A DNA stretch of 53,680 nt from Paucidesulfovibrio gracilis DSM 16080 (GTDB taxonomy: Bacteria > Desulfobacterota > Desulfovibrionia > Desulfovibrionales > Desulfovibrionaceae): contig NZ_FUYC01000014.1 of assembly GCF_900167125.1 (NCBI RefSeq), positions 1-53,680 on the forward strand. The letters are read 5' to 3'. The translations under genes were made by a program, and so were the position numbers. Positions 1 to 8,257 of this stretch are shown one piece after another (within the stretch, counting starts at the first letter, position 1; each line of letters starts with the position of its first letter). The notes under the pieces were generated by a model. It did no database searches, was not told the DNA's origin, and saw only the letters and a program-made list of their open reading frames with translations.

Positions 1-297
1 GGAGCAGCGCGGCGGCGTGTCGTTCTGTTGCCGCGATTTCCGGGATGGCTGCGCCCTCCCGAAACTCGCGGCAACGGTGCGCCCCAAAGCAAAAGAACGG
101 CTTCGGCCGTTCTTTTGCTTTGGGAGGGGGGAGAAAATAAAAATCAGATAAACAACGAACATCTGCGACAGACCGCAGGTCTGGAGCTAGGAAAAGTCTT
201 TGGAAAGGGGGTCCAGGGGGAAGAACCTTTCTTCAGAAAGGTTTTCCCCCTGGTCGCCGAAGGCCACTTCTTTTTCCCCTTGGTCGCCGAAGGCCAC
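1..297 (+). repeat. Intergenic modular repeat, copy A (continues beyond the left edge)
   Basis: This copy holds three hairpins in order. Hairpin 1 is at 27-75 (10-bp outer stem, GTTGCCGCGA with TCGCGGCAAC). Hairpin 2 is at 83-124 (perfect 19-bp stem, loop TTCG at 102-105). Hairpin 3 is at 213-253 (CCAGGGGG arms around an AACCTTTC/GAAAGGTT stem). It ends in two direct copies of GGTCGCCGAAGGCCAC at 252-267 and 282-297. The same modules recur at 34497-34881 (inverted) and 53285-53680, with partial copies at 24031-24112 and 45894-46109. No protein is supported here, although one frame stays open. Confidence 0.85.
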
Positions 298-314
298 GTT
301 TCTGATGATCACGT

Positions 315-347
315 AAAAAAGCGGGGAAGGATGATTCCTTCCCCGCT
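315..347 (-). terminator. Rho-independent terminator of aspS
   Basis: Read on the minus strand, a 12-bp perfect stem (AGCGGGGAAGGA with its complement) has a 4-nt loop and is followed directly by six T. It starts 13 nt beyond the aspS stop codon, inside the gap before repeat copy A. Confidence 0.9.
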
Positions 348-359
348 GGAGTGAGCAGG

Positions 360-2192
360 CTATTGTTCTTCTTTCTTTTCCCGAAGTCGGATGCCCAGTT
401 CCCGCAGTTGTTTTCGTGCCACTTGCGAGGGCGCTTCGGTCATCATGCAGGTACCCCGTTGTGTTTTGGGGAAGGCGATGACGTCGCGGATGGACTTGGC
501 GCCGGTCATGATCATTACGAGCCGGTCCAGGCCAAAGGCGATGCCGCCGTGGGGCGGAGCGCCGAATTTCAGCGCGTCCATGAGGAAGCCGAATTTGGCG
601 CGGGCTTCTTCTTCGTCAATGCCCAGGGCCGCGAACATTTTTTCCTGCATCTCCGGGGTATGGATGCGGATGGAGCCGCCGCCGATTTCGTGTCCGTTAA
701 GCACGAGGTCGTAGGCGCGGGCCAGGGCTTCGCCGGGATTGTCGGTCAGGGTGTCCAGCTGTCCGGGTTGGGCCGAGGTAAAGGGGTGGTGCCGGGCGAC
801 CCAGCGTTTGTCTTCCTCGTCCCATTCCAGCAGCGGGAAGTCCGTGATCCAAAGCGGCGCAAAGGCGTTTTCGTCGATGAGTTCGAAGCGTTCGCCGACC
901 TTGAGGCGCAGGTTGCCCAGTGCGGCGTTGACGATGTCGGCCTGGCCAGCCTGGAAAAAGAGGATGTCCCCGGCCTGCACGCCGGTGCGTTCGGCCAGGC
1001 GGCTTTTTTCCTCATCCGAGAAGAATTTGACAATGGGGGACTGCCATTCACCGTCCTCCTTGACCTTGATCCAGGCCAAGCCCTTGGAGCCATAGATTTC
1101 CACGAACTTGGTGAAGTCGTCGATTTCCTTACGGGTGAGACGGCCGCCGCCGGGTACGCGCATGACCTTGACCAGGGAGGCCTGGGCAAAGACCTTGAAG
1201 CCTGAGCCTTCGAAAACATCGCTCACGTTTTGGAGCTTGAGGTCAAAGCGCACATCGGGCTTATCCACGCCGTAGTCGCGCATGGCGTCGGCATAGGTCA
1301 TGCGGGGGAAGGCTTCGGGCAGGTTTACGTCAAGGGTTTCGCGGAACAGGGTCCGGACCATGTTTTCAGCCATGTCCTGAACGATTTCCTCGTCCACGAA
1401 GCTCATTTCAATGTCGATCTGGGTGAACTCGGGCTGCCGGTCGGCGCGCAGGTCTTCATCGCGGAAGCATTTGACGATTTGGAAATAGCGTTCCATGCCC
1501 GAAACCATGAGCATCTGCTTGAAGAGCTGCGGGGACTGGGGCAGGGCAAAAAAATCGCCCTGGCTCAGGCGGCTGGGTACCAGAAAATCGCGCGCGCCTT
1601 CGGGCGTGGACTTGGTCAGCACCGGGGTTTCGATTTCCAGGAAACCCAGGTTGTCCAGGTAGCGGCGTACGCTTTGGGCGGCCTTGTTGCGCAGGATGAA
1701 GTTGCGGGCCAGCGCGGGACGGCGAAGATCCAGGTAGCGGTATTTGAGGCGCAGATTTTCACCGGCCTCCACGCGGTCTTCAATGGGAAACGGGGGCGTA
1801 TCCGAGGTGTTCAGCAGTTTCCATTCGTCCACCACGATTTCGATTTCCCCGGTGACCAGATTGGAATTGGCCATGCCTTCGGGCCGGGGGCGCACTGTGC
1901 CGCGCACGGCCACCACGTATTCGGGCCGGATGGCGTGGGCGCGTTCGTGGGCCTCGGTATTGTGTTCGGGGCTGAAGACCACCTGGGTCAGGCCTTCGCG
2001 GTCGCGCAGGTCGATGAAGATCAGGCCGCCGTGGTCGCGCCGGAACTGGACCCAGCCCATGAGACAGACCTGTTCGCCCATGTTGGCGGCGGTGAGTTCG
2101 TTGTTGTGGTGCGAGCGCCGCCAGCCGCCCAGATCGTCGATCCAGCGGTATTTGTCGTAAACGCTGTCGTCCTGAAAAATTTGTTCACTCAT
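360..2192 (-). CDS. aspS: Aspartyl-tRNA synthetase (class II)
   Basis: Charges tRNA(Asp) with aspartate in the cytoplasm. At 610 residues it has the length of the bacterial-type enzyme. It begins with an OB-fold anticodon-binding domain (RRDHGGLIFIDLRDREGLTQ, about residues 52-71), followed by the class II catalytic core with the motif 2 region FRDEDLRADRQPEFTQID, the bacterial insertion domain, and a motif 3-type ending GIAFGLDRLVMIMTG. An AAGGA ribosome site lies before the ATG. hisS lies 193 bp upstream on the same strand, a common bacterial pairing. Whether this is the discriminating or the non-discriminating (Asp/Asn) type was not decided. Confidence 0.97.
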   Translation of the reverse strand: MSEQIFQDDSVYDKYRWIDDLGGWRRSHHNNELTAANMGEQVCLMGWVQFRRDHGGLIFIDLRDREGLTQVVFSPEHNTEAHERAHAIRPEYVVAVRGTVRPRPEGMANSNLVTGEIEIVVDEWKLLNTSDTPPFPIEDRVEAGENLRLKYRYLDLRRPALARNFILRNKAAQSVRRYLDNLGFLEIETPVLTKSTPEGARDFLVPSRLSQGDFFALPQSPQLFKQMLMVSGMERYFQIVKCFRDEDLRADRQPEFTQIDIEMSFVDEEIVQDMAENMVRTLFRETLDVNLPEAFPRMTYADAMRDYGVDKPDVRFDLKLQNVSDVFEGSGFKVFAQASLVKVMRVPGGGRLTRKEIDDFTKFVEIYGSKGLAWIKVKEDGEWQSPIVKFFSDEEKSRLAERTGVQAGDILFFQAGQADIVNAALGNLRLKVGERFELIDENAFAPLWITDFPLLEWDEEDKRWVARHHPFTSAQPGQLDTLTDNPGEALARAYDLVLNGHEIGGGSIRIHTPEMQEKMFAALGIDEEEARAKFGFLMDALKFGAPPHGGIAFGLDRLVMIMTGAKSIRDVIAFPKTQRGTCMMTEAPSQVARKQLRELGIRLREKKEEQ

Positions 2193-2385
2193 GGTTTGGT
2201 CCTTATGATGCGGGCCGGTGCAGGGCGGCCGTTAACGGGCTGGTGAGAAACGGCGATCTGCCGTGGCATCTGGAACGCCTTTGGCCGTCGTGTCGGCCCG
2301 AAGCATTTCCAGCGTGGTGCATCTCGGCATTCATTCCCAGCCTGTGTTTTCAACTTATCCGGCAGACTGTCTCGGGCAGCGCCGG

Positions 2386-3648
2386 TTACCGTTTTTTGCC
2401 GCCCAGCAGCAGTTGTCGGCATTGCTCCGGGGTCACGGTGACCTGGGGGGAATCGCCCACCATGTCCTTGACCGTGACGGTATGATCGACGTTCTCTTCC
2501 TCGCCGAGGATCAGGCAATAGCGTGCGCCGATGCGGTTGGCGGCGCGCAAACGGCTTTTCATGCTGCCCGCGCTGTAGCTGACCTGGCCGCCCAATCCGG
2601 CCAGGCGGAGTTCCTGGGCCAGAAGCAGGGCGTTGTTGGCGGCTTTAGGCGCGGTTACGGCGATGTAGAAGTCCGGCTGGTCGGCGGATTGTTCCCCGAG
2701 CAGCAGGGCCAGACGCTCCATGCCGCAGGCAAAGCCCGTGGCCGGGACATCCGGGCCGCCCAGGTGCTTGACCAATCCGTCGTAGCGGCCGCCTCCGGCC
2801 ACCGCGGTTTGTGCGCCGATGTCGCCGGAGGTGATTTCAAAGGTGGTGCGCTGGTAATAATCCAGCCCGCGCACCAGACGCGGGTTCAGCTCGTAGACCA
2901 GACCGGCCCGGTCGAGCACCTCGCGCACCTGGGCGAAGTGGTCGGCGCATTCAGCGCAGAGGTGGTCCGTGACGCTGGGCGCATCCTTGACCAGCTCCTT
3001 GCAGGCGGGCACCTTGCAGTCCAGCACGCGCAGGGGGTTGGTATCCTTGCGGCGGCGGCAGTCTTCGCACAGCTCGTCCACGGGCAGGGAATTGAAATAC
3101 TCGGTCAGAGCGCGGCGGTATGTGGGACGGCATTCCGGGCAGCCCAGGGAGTTCAGCTCAATGGACAGTTTTTTCAGGCCCAGGTCGCGCAGAAAGGTAT
3201 CGAGCATGAGGATCAGCTCGGCGTCGGACTGCGGTTCGGGCGCGCCGATGATTTCGGCGTTGATTTGATGAAACTGGCGCTGGCGGCCCTTTTGCGGACG
3301 CTCGTATCGGAACATGGGACCAAAGGAATAATACTTGGCCACACTGCCGGGCTGGTGTTTTCCGGCCTCCACGAACGCGCGGATCACTCCGGCCGTGGCC
3401 TCGGGCCGCATGGTCAGCGAGCGCCCCTTGCGGTCCGGAAAGGTGAACATTTCTTTGCCGACCACGTCCGTGTCTTCACCAATGGACTTTTGGAACAGTT
3501 CGGTTTTTTCCAGCACGGGCGTGCGCAGCTCACCGAAGCCAAAACGCTCAAACGCGTTGCGGGCCTTGGCCTCCATGAAGCTGAAAATGGCGGCCTCTTC
3601 TGGAAAGAGGTCGGCGAATCCCTTGATTTTCTGAATCTTTTTGCTCAT
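2386..3648 (-). CDS. hisS: Histidyl-tRNA synthetase (class II)
   Basis: Charges tRNA(His) in the cytoplasm. The 420-residue protein opens with KIQKIKGFADLFPEE, the usual HisRS N-terminus. It carries the class II motif 2 region (FRYERPQKGRQRQFHQIN), the histidine-A signature LVRGLDYYQRTTFEI, and a C-terminal anticodon-binding domain. A Cys-rich stretch in the insertion region (CPECR, CEDCRRR and CAECADHF) could bind zinc. A likely promoter lies at 3722-3750. It is probably transcribed with aspS, as no terminator is visible in the 193-bp gap between them. Confidence 0.97.
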   Translation of the reverse strand: MSKKIQKIKGFADLFPEEAAIFSFMEAKARNAFERFGFGELRTPVLEKTELFQKSIGEDTDVVGKEMFTFPDRKGRSLTMRPEATAGVIRAFVEAGKHQPGSVAKYYSFGPMFRYERPQKGRQRQFHQINAEIIGAPEPQSDAELILMLDTFLRDLGLKKLSIELNSLGCPECRPTYRRALTEYFNSLPVDELCEDCRRRKDTNPLRVLDCKVPACKELVKDAPSVTDHLCAECADHFAQVREVLDRAGLVYELNPRLVRGLDYYQRTTFEITSGDIGAQTAVAGGGRYDGLVKHLGGPDVPATGFACGMERLALLLGEQSADQPDFYIAVTAPKAANNALLLAQELRLAGLGGQVSYSAGSMKSRLRAANRIGARYCLILGEEENVDHTVTVKDMVGDSPQVTVTPEQCRQLLLGGKKR

Positions 3649-3721
3649 ACGATCGTGTCTTCCTGAACCCTGTTTCGGGGAGGGTCGTTCGGGGCATAGA
3701 GATGTTCACAGGAAACGAATT

Positions 3722-3750
3722 TCGTTAGTCCATCGGGGCCGGGTTGTCAA
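3722..3750 (-). promoter_or_regulatory. Candidate sigma-70 promoter of hisS
   Basis: On the minus strand a perfect TTGACA (3750-3745) stands 17 nt before TAACGA (3727-3722), about 75 nt upstream of the hisS ATG. The -35 is strong and the -10 is poor, so this is only a candidate. Confidence 0.4.
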
Positions 3751-3835
3751 AGTCTGCATCTCTTGGGCCGGGGATGATCTGGGCCTTGGGGCGGGCTTTG
3801 TTGCCTTCTGGGGTCGGTTTTTCGGTTGCCCTCTA

Positions 3836-3864
3836 TTGACAGGATAGATTACATGAATAGCTTT
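3836..3864 (+). promoter_or_regulatory. Candidate promoter of the IscA-like gene
   Basis: A perfect TTGACA at 3836-3841 lies 75 nt before the ATG at 3917. The best -10 partner (TAGCTT at 3858-3863, spacing 16) is weak. The region is shared with the divergent hisS promoter. Confidence 0.3.
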
Positions 3865-3916
3865 GAAGAAACCAACGGGGTGCGCAAGCCCACCCTCAAG
3901 CCGAGCTGGAGGCACC

Positions 3917-4252
3917 ATGCTTCAATTGTCCGACGCGGCCCTGAATGGGCTGAAACAATACTTTGAATCCAACGAGAAGGCGCCGGTGCGCGTATTTGTG
4001 GCCCAGAGCTGCTCCGGGGCGTCCCTGGCCCTGGGACTGGACCAGGTGCGCGATGGCGACAAGAGCTTTGATTTTGACGGCGACATCACCGTTGTCGTGG
4101 ACGAGGAACTGATTGAACAGGCCCAACCCGTGACCATCGACATGGGTCCCATGGGATTTGAAGTGAAGTCCAGCCTGGAGTTTCCCCAGGACGGCGGTTG
4201 CGGTTGCAGCTCCTGCGGCACAGGTTCCTGCTCGTCCGGCAGTTGCCACTAG
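3917..4252 (+). CDS. IscA/HesB-like protein with Cys-rich tail
   Basis: A-type Fe-S carrier-like protein of 111 residues. The ATG at 3917 was chosen because GGAGG stands just upstream and the family domain begins there. Cys32 (in QSCSGASLALGL), Cys95 and Cys97 match the three-cysteine pattern of IscA/HesB, C-(~62)-C-x-C. Three further cysteines at 100, 105 and 110 with glycine and serine give an unusual Cys-rich end, closing in Cys-His. It stands alone between hisS (divergent) and a terminator at 4280-4317, not in an isc or suf operon. A role in iron-sulfur cluster or metal handling is inferred from the family. Confidence 0.85.
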   Translation: MLQLSDAALNGLKQYFESNEKAPVRVFVAQSCSGASLALGLDQVRDGDKSFDFDGDITVVVDEELIEQAQPVTIDMGPMGFEVKSSLEFPQDGGCGCSSCGTGSCSSGSCH

Positions 4253-4279
4253 CGCCACGGAACGAATACGGCGATCCGA

Positions 4280-4317
4280 AGCGGACCTTTCCAGACCAGG
4301 AAGGGTTCGCTTTTTTT
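4280..4317 (+). terminator. Terminator of the IscA-like gene
   Basis: A 13-bp stem with two G-U pairs (4280-4292 with 4299-4311, loop AGACCA) runs into seven T, 27 nt after the stop codon of the IscA-like gene. Confidence 0.88.
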
Positions 4318-4351
4318 GTTGCCGCTGGCGGGGCGTTGAGTAAGGGAAGCG

Positions 4352-5446
4352 CTAGGCTGGGCCGATGCCGAGCCGGTGCAGTATTTTTTTGCAGCTGCGG
4401 AGCAACCGACGTACCGGACGTTTGTTTTCCCTCTTTTGCAACGCGTCAAGTTGCTCCTGTTGGCGGGCACAAACGCAACCAAACGCCTGCACCACTTTTT
4501 CAAGCGGAATGCCGGGGTATGGTTGCCAATCCTCCTGGTCCGGCAAGGGGTCGAAAAACAGCTTGCCGTGCTCACGTCCCAGATACTCCCTTGCAATGAT
4601 TTCATATTCTTTGCCGCACCCTTCGATCAAAGCGATCCGTCTTTGCGGAGAGAGCAGGGAATAGGGGGTAAACAGCTGGTTCTGGTCGGTAGGGTGGGAT
4701 AACTCCCACAGGCAGCTTGTAAAAAGACGTTGCACGTTTCCCCGGGGAATTTTTGGATGGTTGAGCATCATGCGCAGTTCCAAGAAATCCCGGTCAAACC
4801 CCGGATTGATGGCCCGTTGTGGGAGCTGGAACTCGCCGGTCAGAGGAATTCCCAGGATCGTGAGGAAATCCGAGAAAATGTTGCCGTCCGTGAATTGCCC
4901 TTTTTCATACGGGCGGATGATGACCTTGTCTTTTTCGTATCCACGGACGAATTGGAGCAATGCTTGGGCCGCATTCTCGCCGAGCAGCTGCATGAAGCCG
5001 TTGAACATGGGATCATCGCTTTCCCAGGCGTCCAGTGAGCGCAGGCCGTGGAGCTTCACGCCTTGTTGCAGGTAGGATTGCAGGTAAAGATCCTGCCGCC
5101 GCAGGTAGGCGATGATGTGGATATCGAAATCAGAGAGCGCCTTATGAAGCCGTGCCATGCGTTCGTCGGACTGGGCAATGAAGAACTCCGAAGAAACGAG
5201 AACCGTGTCAAACTCGCTGGCCTGGATTTGCCGCAGCGCGTGCTTATATTCTTTGGAATCGGGTTTCGCGAGGCACAGGTCTCGCCCATTGCCGGACTGG
5301 GCGCTGAATTGTGTTTTTTTGGCGGGACCGCCCGGGTAATCAATGCCCTTGGAACGCAATACCTCTCTGTTTTGCTCCAAAAAAGTCTGGATGGCCGAGG
5401 ATCCTGTCTTGGGTGTGCCGATATGAAGGTACAGCGTTTTACGCAT
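4352..5446 (-). CDS. Sulfotransferase-like protein of the glycan cluster
   Basis: The 364-residue protein starts MRKTLYLHIGTPKTGSSAIQ. The TPKTGSSAIQ stretch (about residues 10-19) is the 5'-phosphosulfate loop seen in PAPS-dependent sulfotransferases. The start at 5446 is preceded by GAGAGGA; an in-frame extension of 43 codons upstream has no such support. The rest has no motif that I can assign to a substrate. It is the last gene of a minus-strand cluster with an AlgJ/AlgX-type and an AlgI-type protein, so it may decorate a surface polysaccharide. A related non-sulfotransferase fold is possible, as P-loop evidence alone is modest. Confidence 0.7.
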   Translation of the reverse strand: MRKTLYLHIGTPKTGSSAIQTFLEQNREVLRSKGIDYPGGPAKKTQFSAQSGNGRDLCLAKPDSKEYKHALRQIQASEFDTVLVSSEFFIAQSDERMARLHKALSDFDIHIIAYLRRQDLYLQSYLQQGVKLHGLRSLDAWESDDPMFNGFMQLLGENAAQALLQFVRGYEKDKVIIRPYEKGQFTDGNIFSDFLTILGIPLTGEFQLPQRAINPGFDRDFLELRMMLNHPKIPRGNVQRLFTSCLWELSHPTDQNQLFTPYSLLSPQRRIALIEGCGKEYEIIAREYLGREHGKLFFDPLPDQEDWQPYPGIPLEKVVQAFGCVCARQQEQLDALQKRENKRPVRRLLRSCKKILHRLGIGPA

Positions 5447-5461
5447 TTGTCTGATCCTCTC

Positions 5462-5495
5462 AACAGCCTGTAGGATTGATTTTTTCAACGGCCAG
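5462..5495. repeat. Short dispersed repeat, copy 1
   Basis: AACAG-C-CTG, then three bases, then ATTGA, six T and CAACGGCCAG. A near-identical string is at 13624-13655 (five T instead of six). Both are intergenic. Confidence 0.5.
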
Positions 5496-5540
5496 TTACT
5501 GAAGCAGGTCGCGTTTCCCCGGTATGGGGAAAGGGACCGG

Positions 5541-6716
5541 TCAAAGATACGGCAAAAACCGTTCCGCGGTTTCAAAGATAACCAAATCCACGTTGTATCG
5601 GGTTACCAGATCCTCACAGATATCCCGGTTGGCCTTGCCGGTATACACCACCTTTGAAAATGTCTGGCTGAGCATTGGAATGAGCGCCCGGCTGAAGGAA
5701 TCACGAAATACCAGCACCGTCAGGTGGTTGAGCGCTTCGGGATTGACCGTGATTCGGTTCAGGTGTTTGGGAAACCGCTCGTCAAGGCCGATGGACACTT
5801 CGTTGCCTGAAAAGTCGAAGGCGCGCAAGGTGCGGAACGGTTCGTTGAACCGCAGACGAATCAAGGCGTCGTTCACCGCATCAAGCCCGGCGAGCCTGGC
5901 CAGTCCAAAGCCTTCGGGCTGTGGAGTAACCACGCAGCGTTCCATGGTCAGGGCGCGAAGCGGTCCCAACGCATCCGAAAGCTGCTCCATCATGGCTCTG
6001 TAGACCAGATAGGCTCCCAAGTCCGACCAGTGGCTGTCCGTATTGGGGTAGAGCAAGGCGTTGAATCGTGATTTTTCCCTTTGCAGAATGCGGCGGCCGT
6101 CCACGGTCGGGAGTCCTGCCTCTGCTGCTCCTTCCATGAACAAGTCCGCCGAAGTTACTCCCTGAAAAGGGGACAGCCAGCCCGGCAGGTCTTCGGGATA
6201 GATTCCATGTTTGTCCGGTGCCAGAAGAAACAGGAACTCCACGTTCATGTCGTCGAGGGCATGGGCCATTGCGGTCATGCGTTGCACCAGGGCGTCCCGG
6301 AGGTCTTCGGACATGACATAGGCGTCACCGGTGTGCTGGGTCATGACCTGATCAAAACGGTCCCCGAGAAAAAAGCGGTCGTTTTTGCCGATGACGACCC
6401 TTGCGTTTGGGTCGGCGGGGGGCAGAATGCCGAGCAATCGGTTGAGGTCTTTGTCCGCGTCGAGAAAAACGCGGCGAAAGGCGTAATGGTCGTTGAACCA
6501 GGCCTCGAAATCGTGGGGCCACTGGCGCATCGCGTTGAGCACGGTTCCGGGAGCTGCCTTGGCCGGAAAACCTGGAAATTTGTTCGGTGGGCGCAGTTCC
6601 TTTCGTTCGAAGCGGGCCTCGTCCACGGTTGCCAGTCCGGAAAGCATAACCAGGGCGGGCAAAAGGAACAATGCCATGCACAGGGCGGCGTGGATCGGAT
6701 ACGATCGGGTCTTCAT
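5541..6716 (-). CDS. AlgJ/AlgX-like SGNH acetyltransferase
   Basis: The 391-residue exported protein has an N-terminal membrane anchor or signal (about residues 8-30, hydrophobic). It then has a SGNH-hydrolase-like domain of the alginate O-acetylation type. The DxHW motif is visible as Asp227 and His229 in PNTDSHWSDLGAY, and Ser340 in FRDSFSRAL is the likely nucleophile. In this family the enzyme moves an acyl group onto a polysaccharide in the periplasm, fed by an MBOAT partner. The AlgI-like gene ends 3 bp upstream, so the two are surely co-transcribed. The glycan acceptor is not alginate for certain, as no alginate synthesis genes are in view. Confidence 0.85.
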   Translation of the reverse strand: MKTRSYPIHAALCMALFLLPALVMLSGLATVDEARFERKELRPPNKFPGFPAKAAPGTVLNAMRQWPHDFEAWFNDHYAFRRVFLDADKDLNRLLGILPPADPNARVVIGKNDRFFLGDRFDQVMTQHTGDAYVMSEDLRDALVQRMTAMAHALDDMNVEFLFLLAPDKHGIYPEDLPGWLSPFQGVTSADLFMEGAAEAGLPTVDGRRILQREKSRFNALLYPNTDSHWSDLGAYLVYRAMMEQLSDALGPLRALTMERCVVTPQPEGFGLARLAGLDAVNDALIRLRFNEPFRTLRAFDFSGNEVSIGLDERFPKHLNRITVNPEALNHLTVLVFRDSFSRALIPMLSQTFSKVVYTGKANRDICEDLVTRYNVDLVIFETAERFLPYL

Positions 6717-6719
6717 GCT

Positions 6720-8129
6720 CTAGAACCTGAAATATAAAAACGGGTTGTAGGTGGAGGCCGAAAGGCGGAACAGGCAGATCATGTACACGCCAAGCAGCAT
6801 CCCCTGGTGCGCCGGGCGAAGCCAGCCTGCGGCGTTCGAGGCGGCAAGCGCGTTTTTGAGCCGGGGGTAGACGGGCCAGGAAAAAAAGAGACCCATCCCC
6901 AATGCCAGGAGGACGTCGTTGGTCAGCACCCGTTCGATCTGGTGCGGATTGGTGGCAATGCCGCCGAGCATGGCTCCGGCCCTCAGGAATTCCAACGCCT
7001 GGGGAAGTGTCTCGGCCCGGAAGATGACCCAGCCGCCCAATACCACCAGTAAGGCGTAGGCATGGCGCACCAGCCCCGGCAAACGGTGTAGCACCTTGCC
7101 CAGAAAGAGGCGCTCAAGCACGAGGAAGAGTCCGTGGTAGGCTCCCCACGCCACGAAGGTCCAGGCTGCCCCGTGCCAGAATCCGCAGAGCAGGAACACC
7201 GTGGCGAGGTTGGCGTAGGTGCGTAAGGGGGAGACGCGGTTGCCGCCCAGGGGAATGTACAGATAATCCCGAAACCAGGTGGAAAGGGATATATGCCACC
7301 TTCGCCAGAAATCCTGAATGGAATTAGCAATGTACGGATAATTGAAGTTTTCCGGAAAATGGAATCCAAGCATCCGCCCCAGGCCGATGGCCATGTCGGA
7401 GTAGCCTGAAAAATCATAATATATTTGGAGTGAATACGCCAGCGTTCCAAGCCAGGCCTCGCCGGGTCCGATCTGTCCGGAAGGAAGCGCGAAAAGCGTG
7501 TCCGCGCATTGGGCCAGGGGGTTGGCGATGAGCACTTTCTTCCCAAGCCCGAGAAAGAACCGATTGGCTCCCTGGGAAAAGTCCTTCACGCTTGTTTTCC
7601 GGTCGTGAAGATCCGTTTCAATGTCGCGGTAGCGGACGATGGGACCGGCCACGAGTTGCGGAAAGGACGCGATGTAGCAGGCCAGAGTGGTGAAGCTGCG
7701 GGCCGGGCGGATGTCTCCCCGGTAGACGTCGATGATGTAGCTGATGGCCTGGAAGGTAAAAAAGCTGATGCCCACGGGCAGGGCCACGTGTTCCCATCCG
7801 GTATTCCCGGCGTGCAGGACGTCCAGGACGAAGAAGTTTGCGTATTTATAATAGCCGAGGAAGCTGAGGTTTACACAGACGGCAAAGAAAAGGATCAGCC
7901 TTGCCCGCGCCGGATTCGTGGTCCGATTTTGATGGAGGAGCAGGCCGCAGAAATAGACGCTGAACGCGGAAAACAGCAGCAAAAGGACCGTGAAGCCCTC
8001 GCCCCAAAAATAGAACACGAGGCTGCTAAAAAGCAGCGCGGCGTTACGCGCCCGGGGCGGCAAAACAAAATTCAGCGCCAGCGCCGCCGGAAGAAAAAAG
8101 AGGAGAAAGACAATGGAACTGAATACCAT
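6720..8129 (-). CDS. AlgI-like membrane-bound O-acyltransferase (MBOAT)
   Basis: A 469-residue multi-pass membrane protein of the MBOAT family. Both family histidines are present: His279 in FWRRWHISLSTWFRDYLYIPLGG-type sequence (motif split here for length) and the catalytic-type His319 in CGFWHGAAW. In the alginate system AlgI passes acetyl groups from the cytoplasm to AlgJ/AlgX outside. The next gene follows after 3 bp and is that partner type. No strong ribosome site is seen before the ATG at 8129. The presence of a KAS III-like gene in the same cluster leaves open whether acetyl or a longer acyl group is moved. Confidence 0.93.
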   Translation of the reverse strand: MVFSSIVFLLFFLPAALALNFVLPPRARNAALLFSSLVFYFWGEGFTVLLLLFSAFSVYFCGLLLHQNRTTNPARARLILFFAVCVNLSFLGYYKYANFFVLDVLHAGNTGWEHVALPVGISFFTFQAISYIIDVYRGDIRPARSFTTLACYIASFPQLVAGPIVRYRDIETDLHDRKTSVKDFSQGANRFFLGLGKKVLIANPLAQCADTLFALPSGQIGPGEAWLGTLAYSLQIYYDFSGYSDMAIGLGRMLGFHFPENFNYPYIANSIQDFWRRWHISLSTWFRDYLYIPLGGNRVSPLRTYANLATVFLLCGFWHGAAWTFVAWGAYHGLFLVLERLFLGKVLHRLPGLVRHAYALLVVLGGWVIFRAETLPQALEFLRAGAMLGGIATNPHQIERVLTNDVLLALGMGLFFSWPVYPRLKNALAASNAAGWLRPAHQGMLLGVYMICLFRLSASTYNPFLYFRF

Positions 8130-8257
8130 GCGCGGCCCATATTATCTTATGCGAAAGGTTCCGAGGCGTTTTGCATGCGTGCCTTTGCAATCATTTGCTG
8201 TGCGGCGCTCTATCGTACCTGTTTTTCAACGTGTTACCGTCGCGTTCCACAAGCAGG

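Noticed and set aside
28-354. Open frame of 108 codons across repeat copy A
   Set aside because: It reads through hairpins, has no ribosome site, and similar peptides (PRFPGWLRPPETRGNGAP) arise from copies B and D only because the DNA is repeated. The DNA is constrained by base pairing, not by protein.
4280-4317. Bidirectional terminator also serving the glycan cluster
   Set aside because: The minus-strand side of the stem has no T run, so it is assigned only to the plus-strand IscA-like gene.
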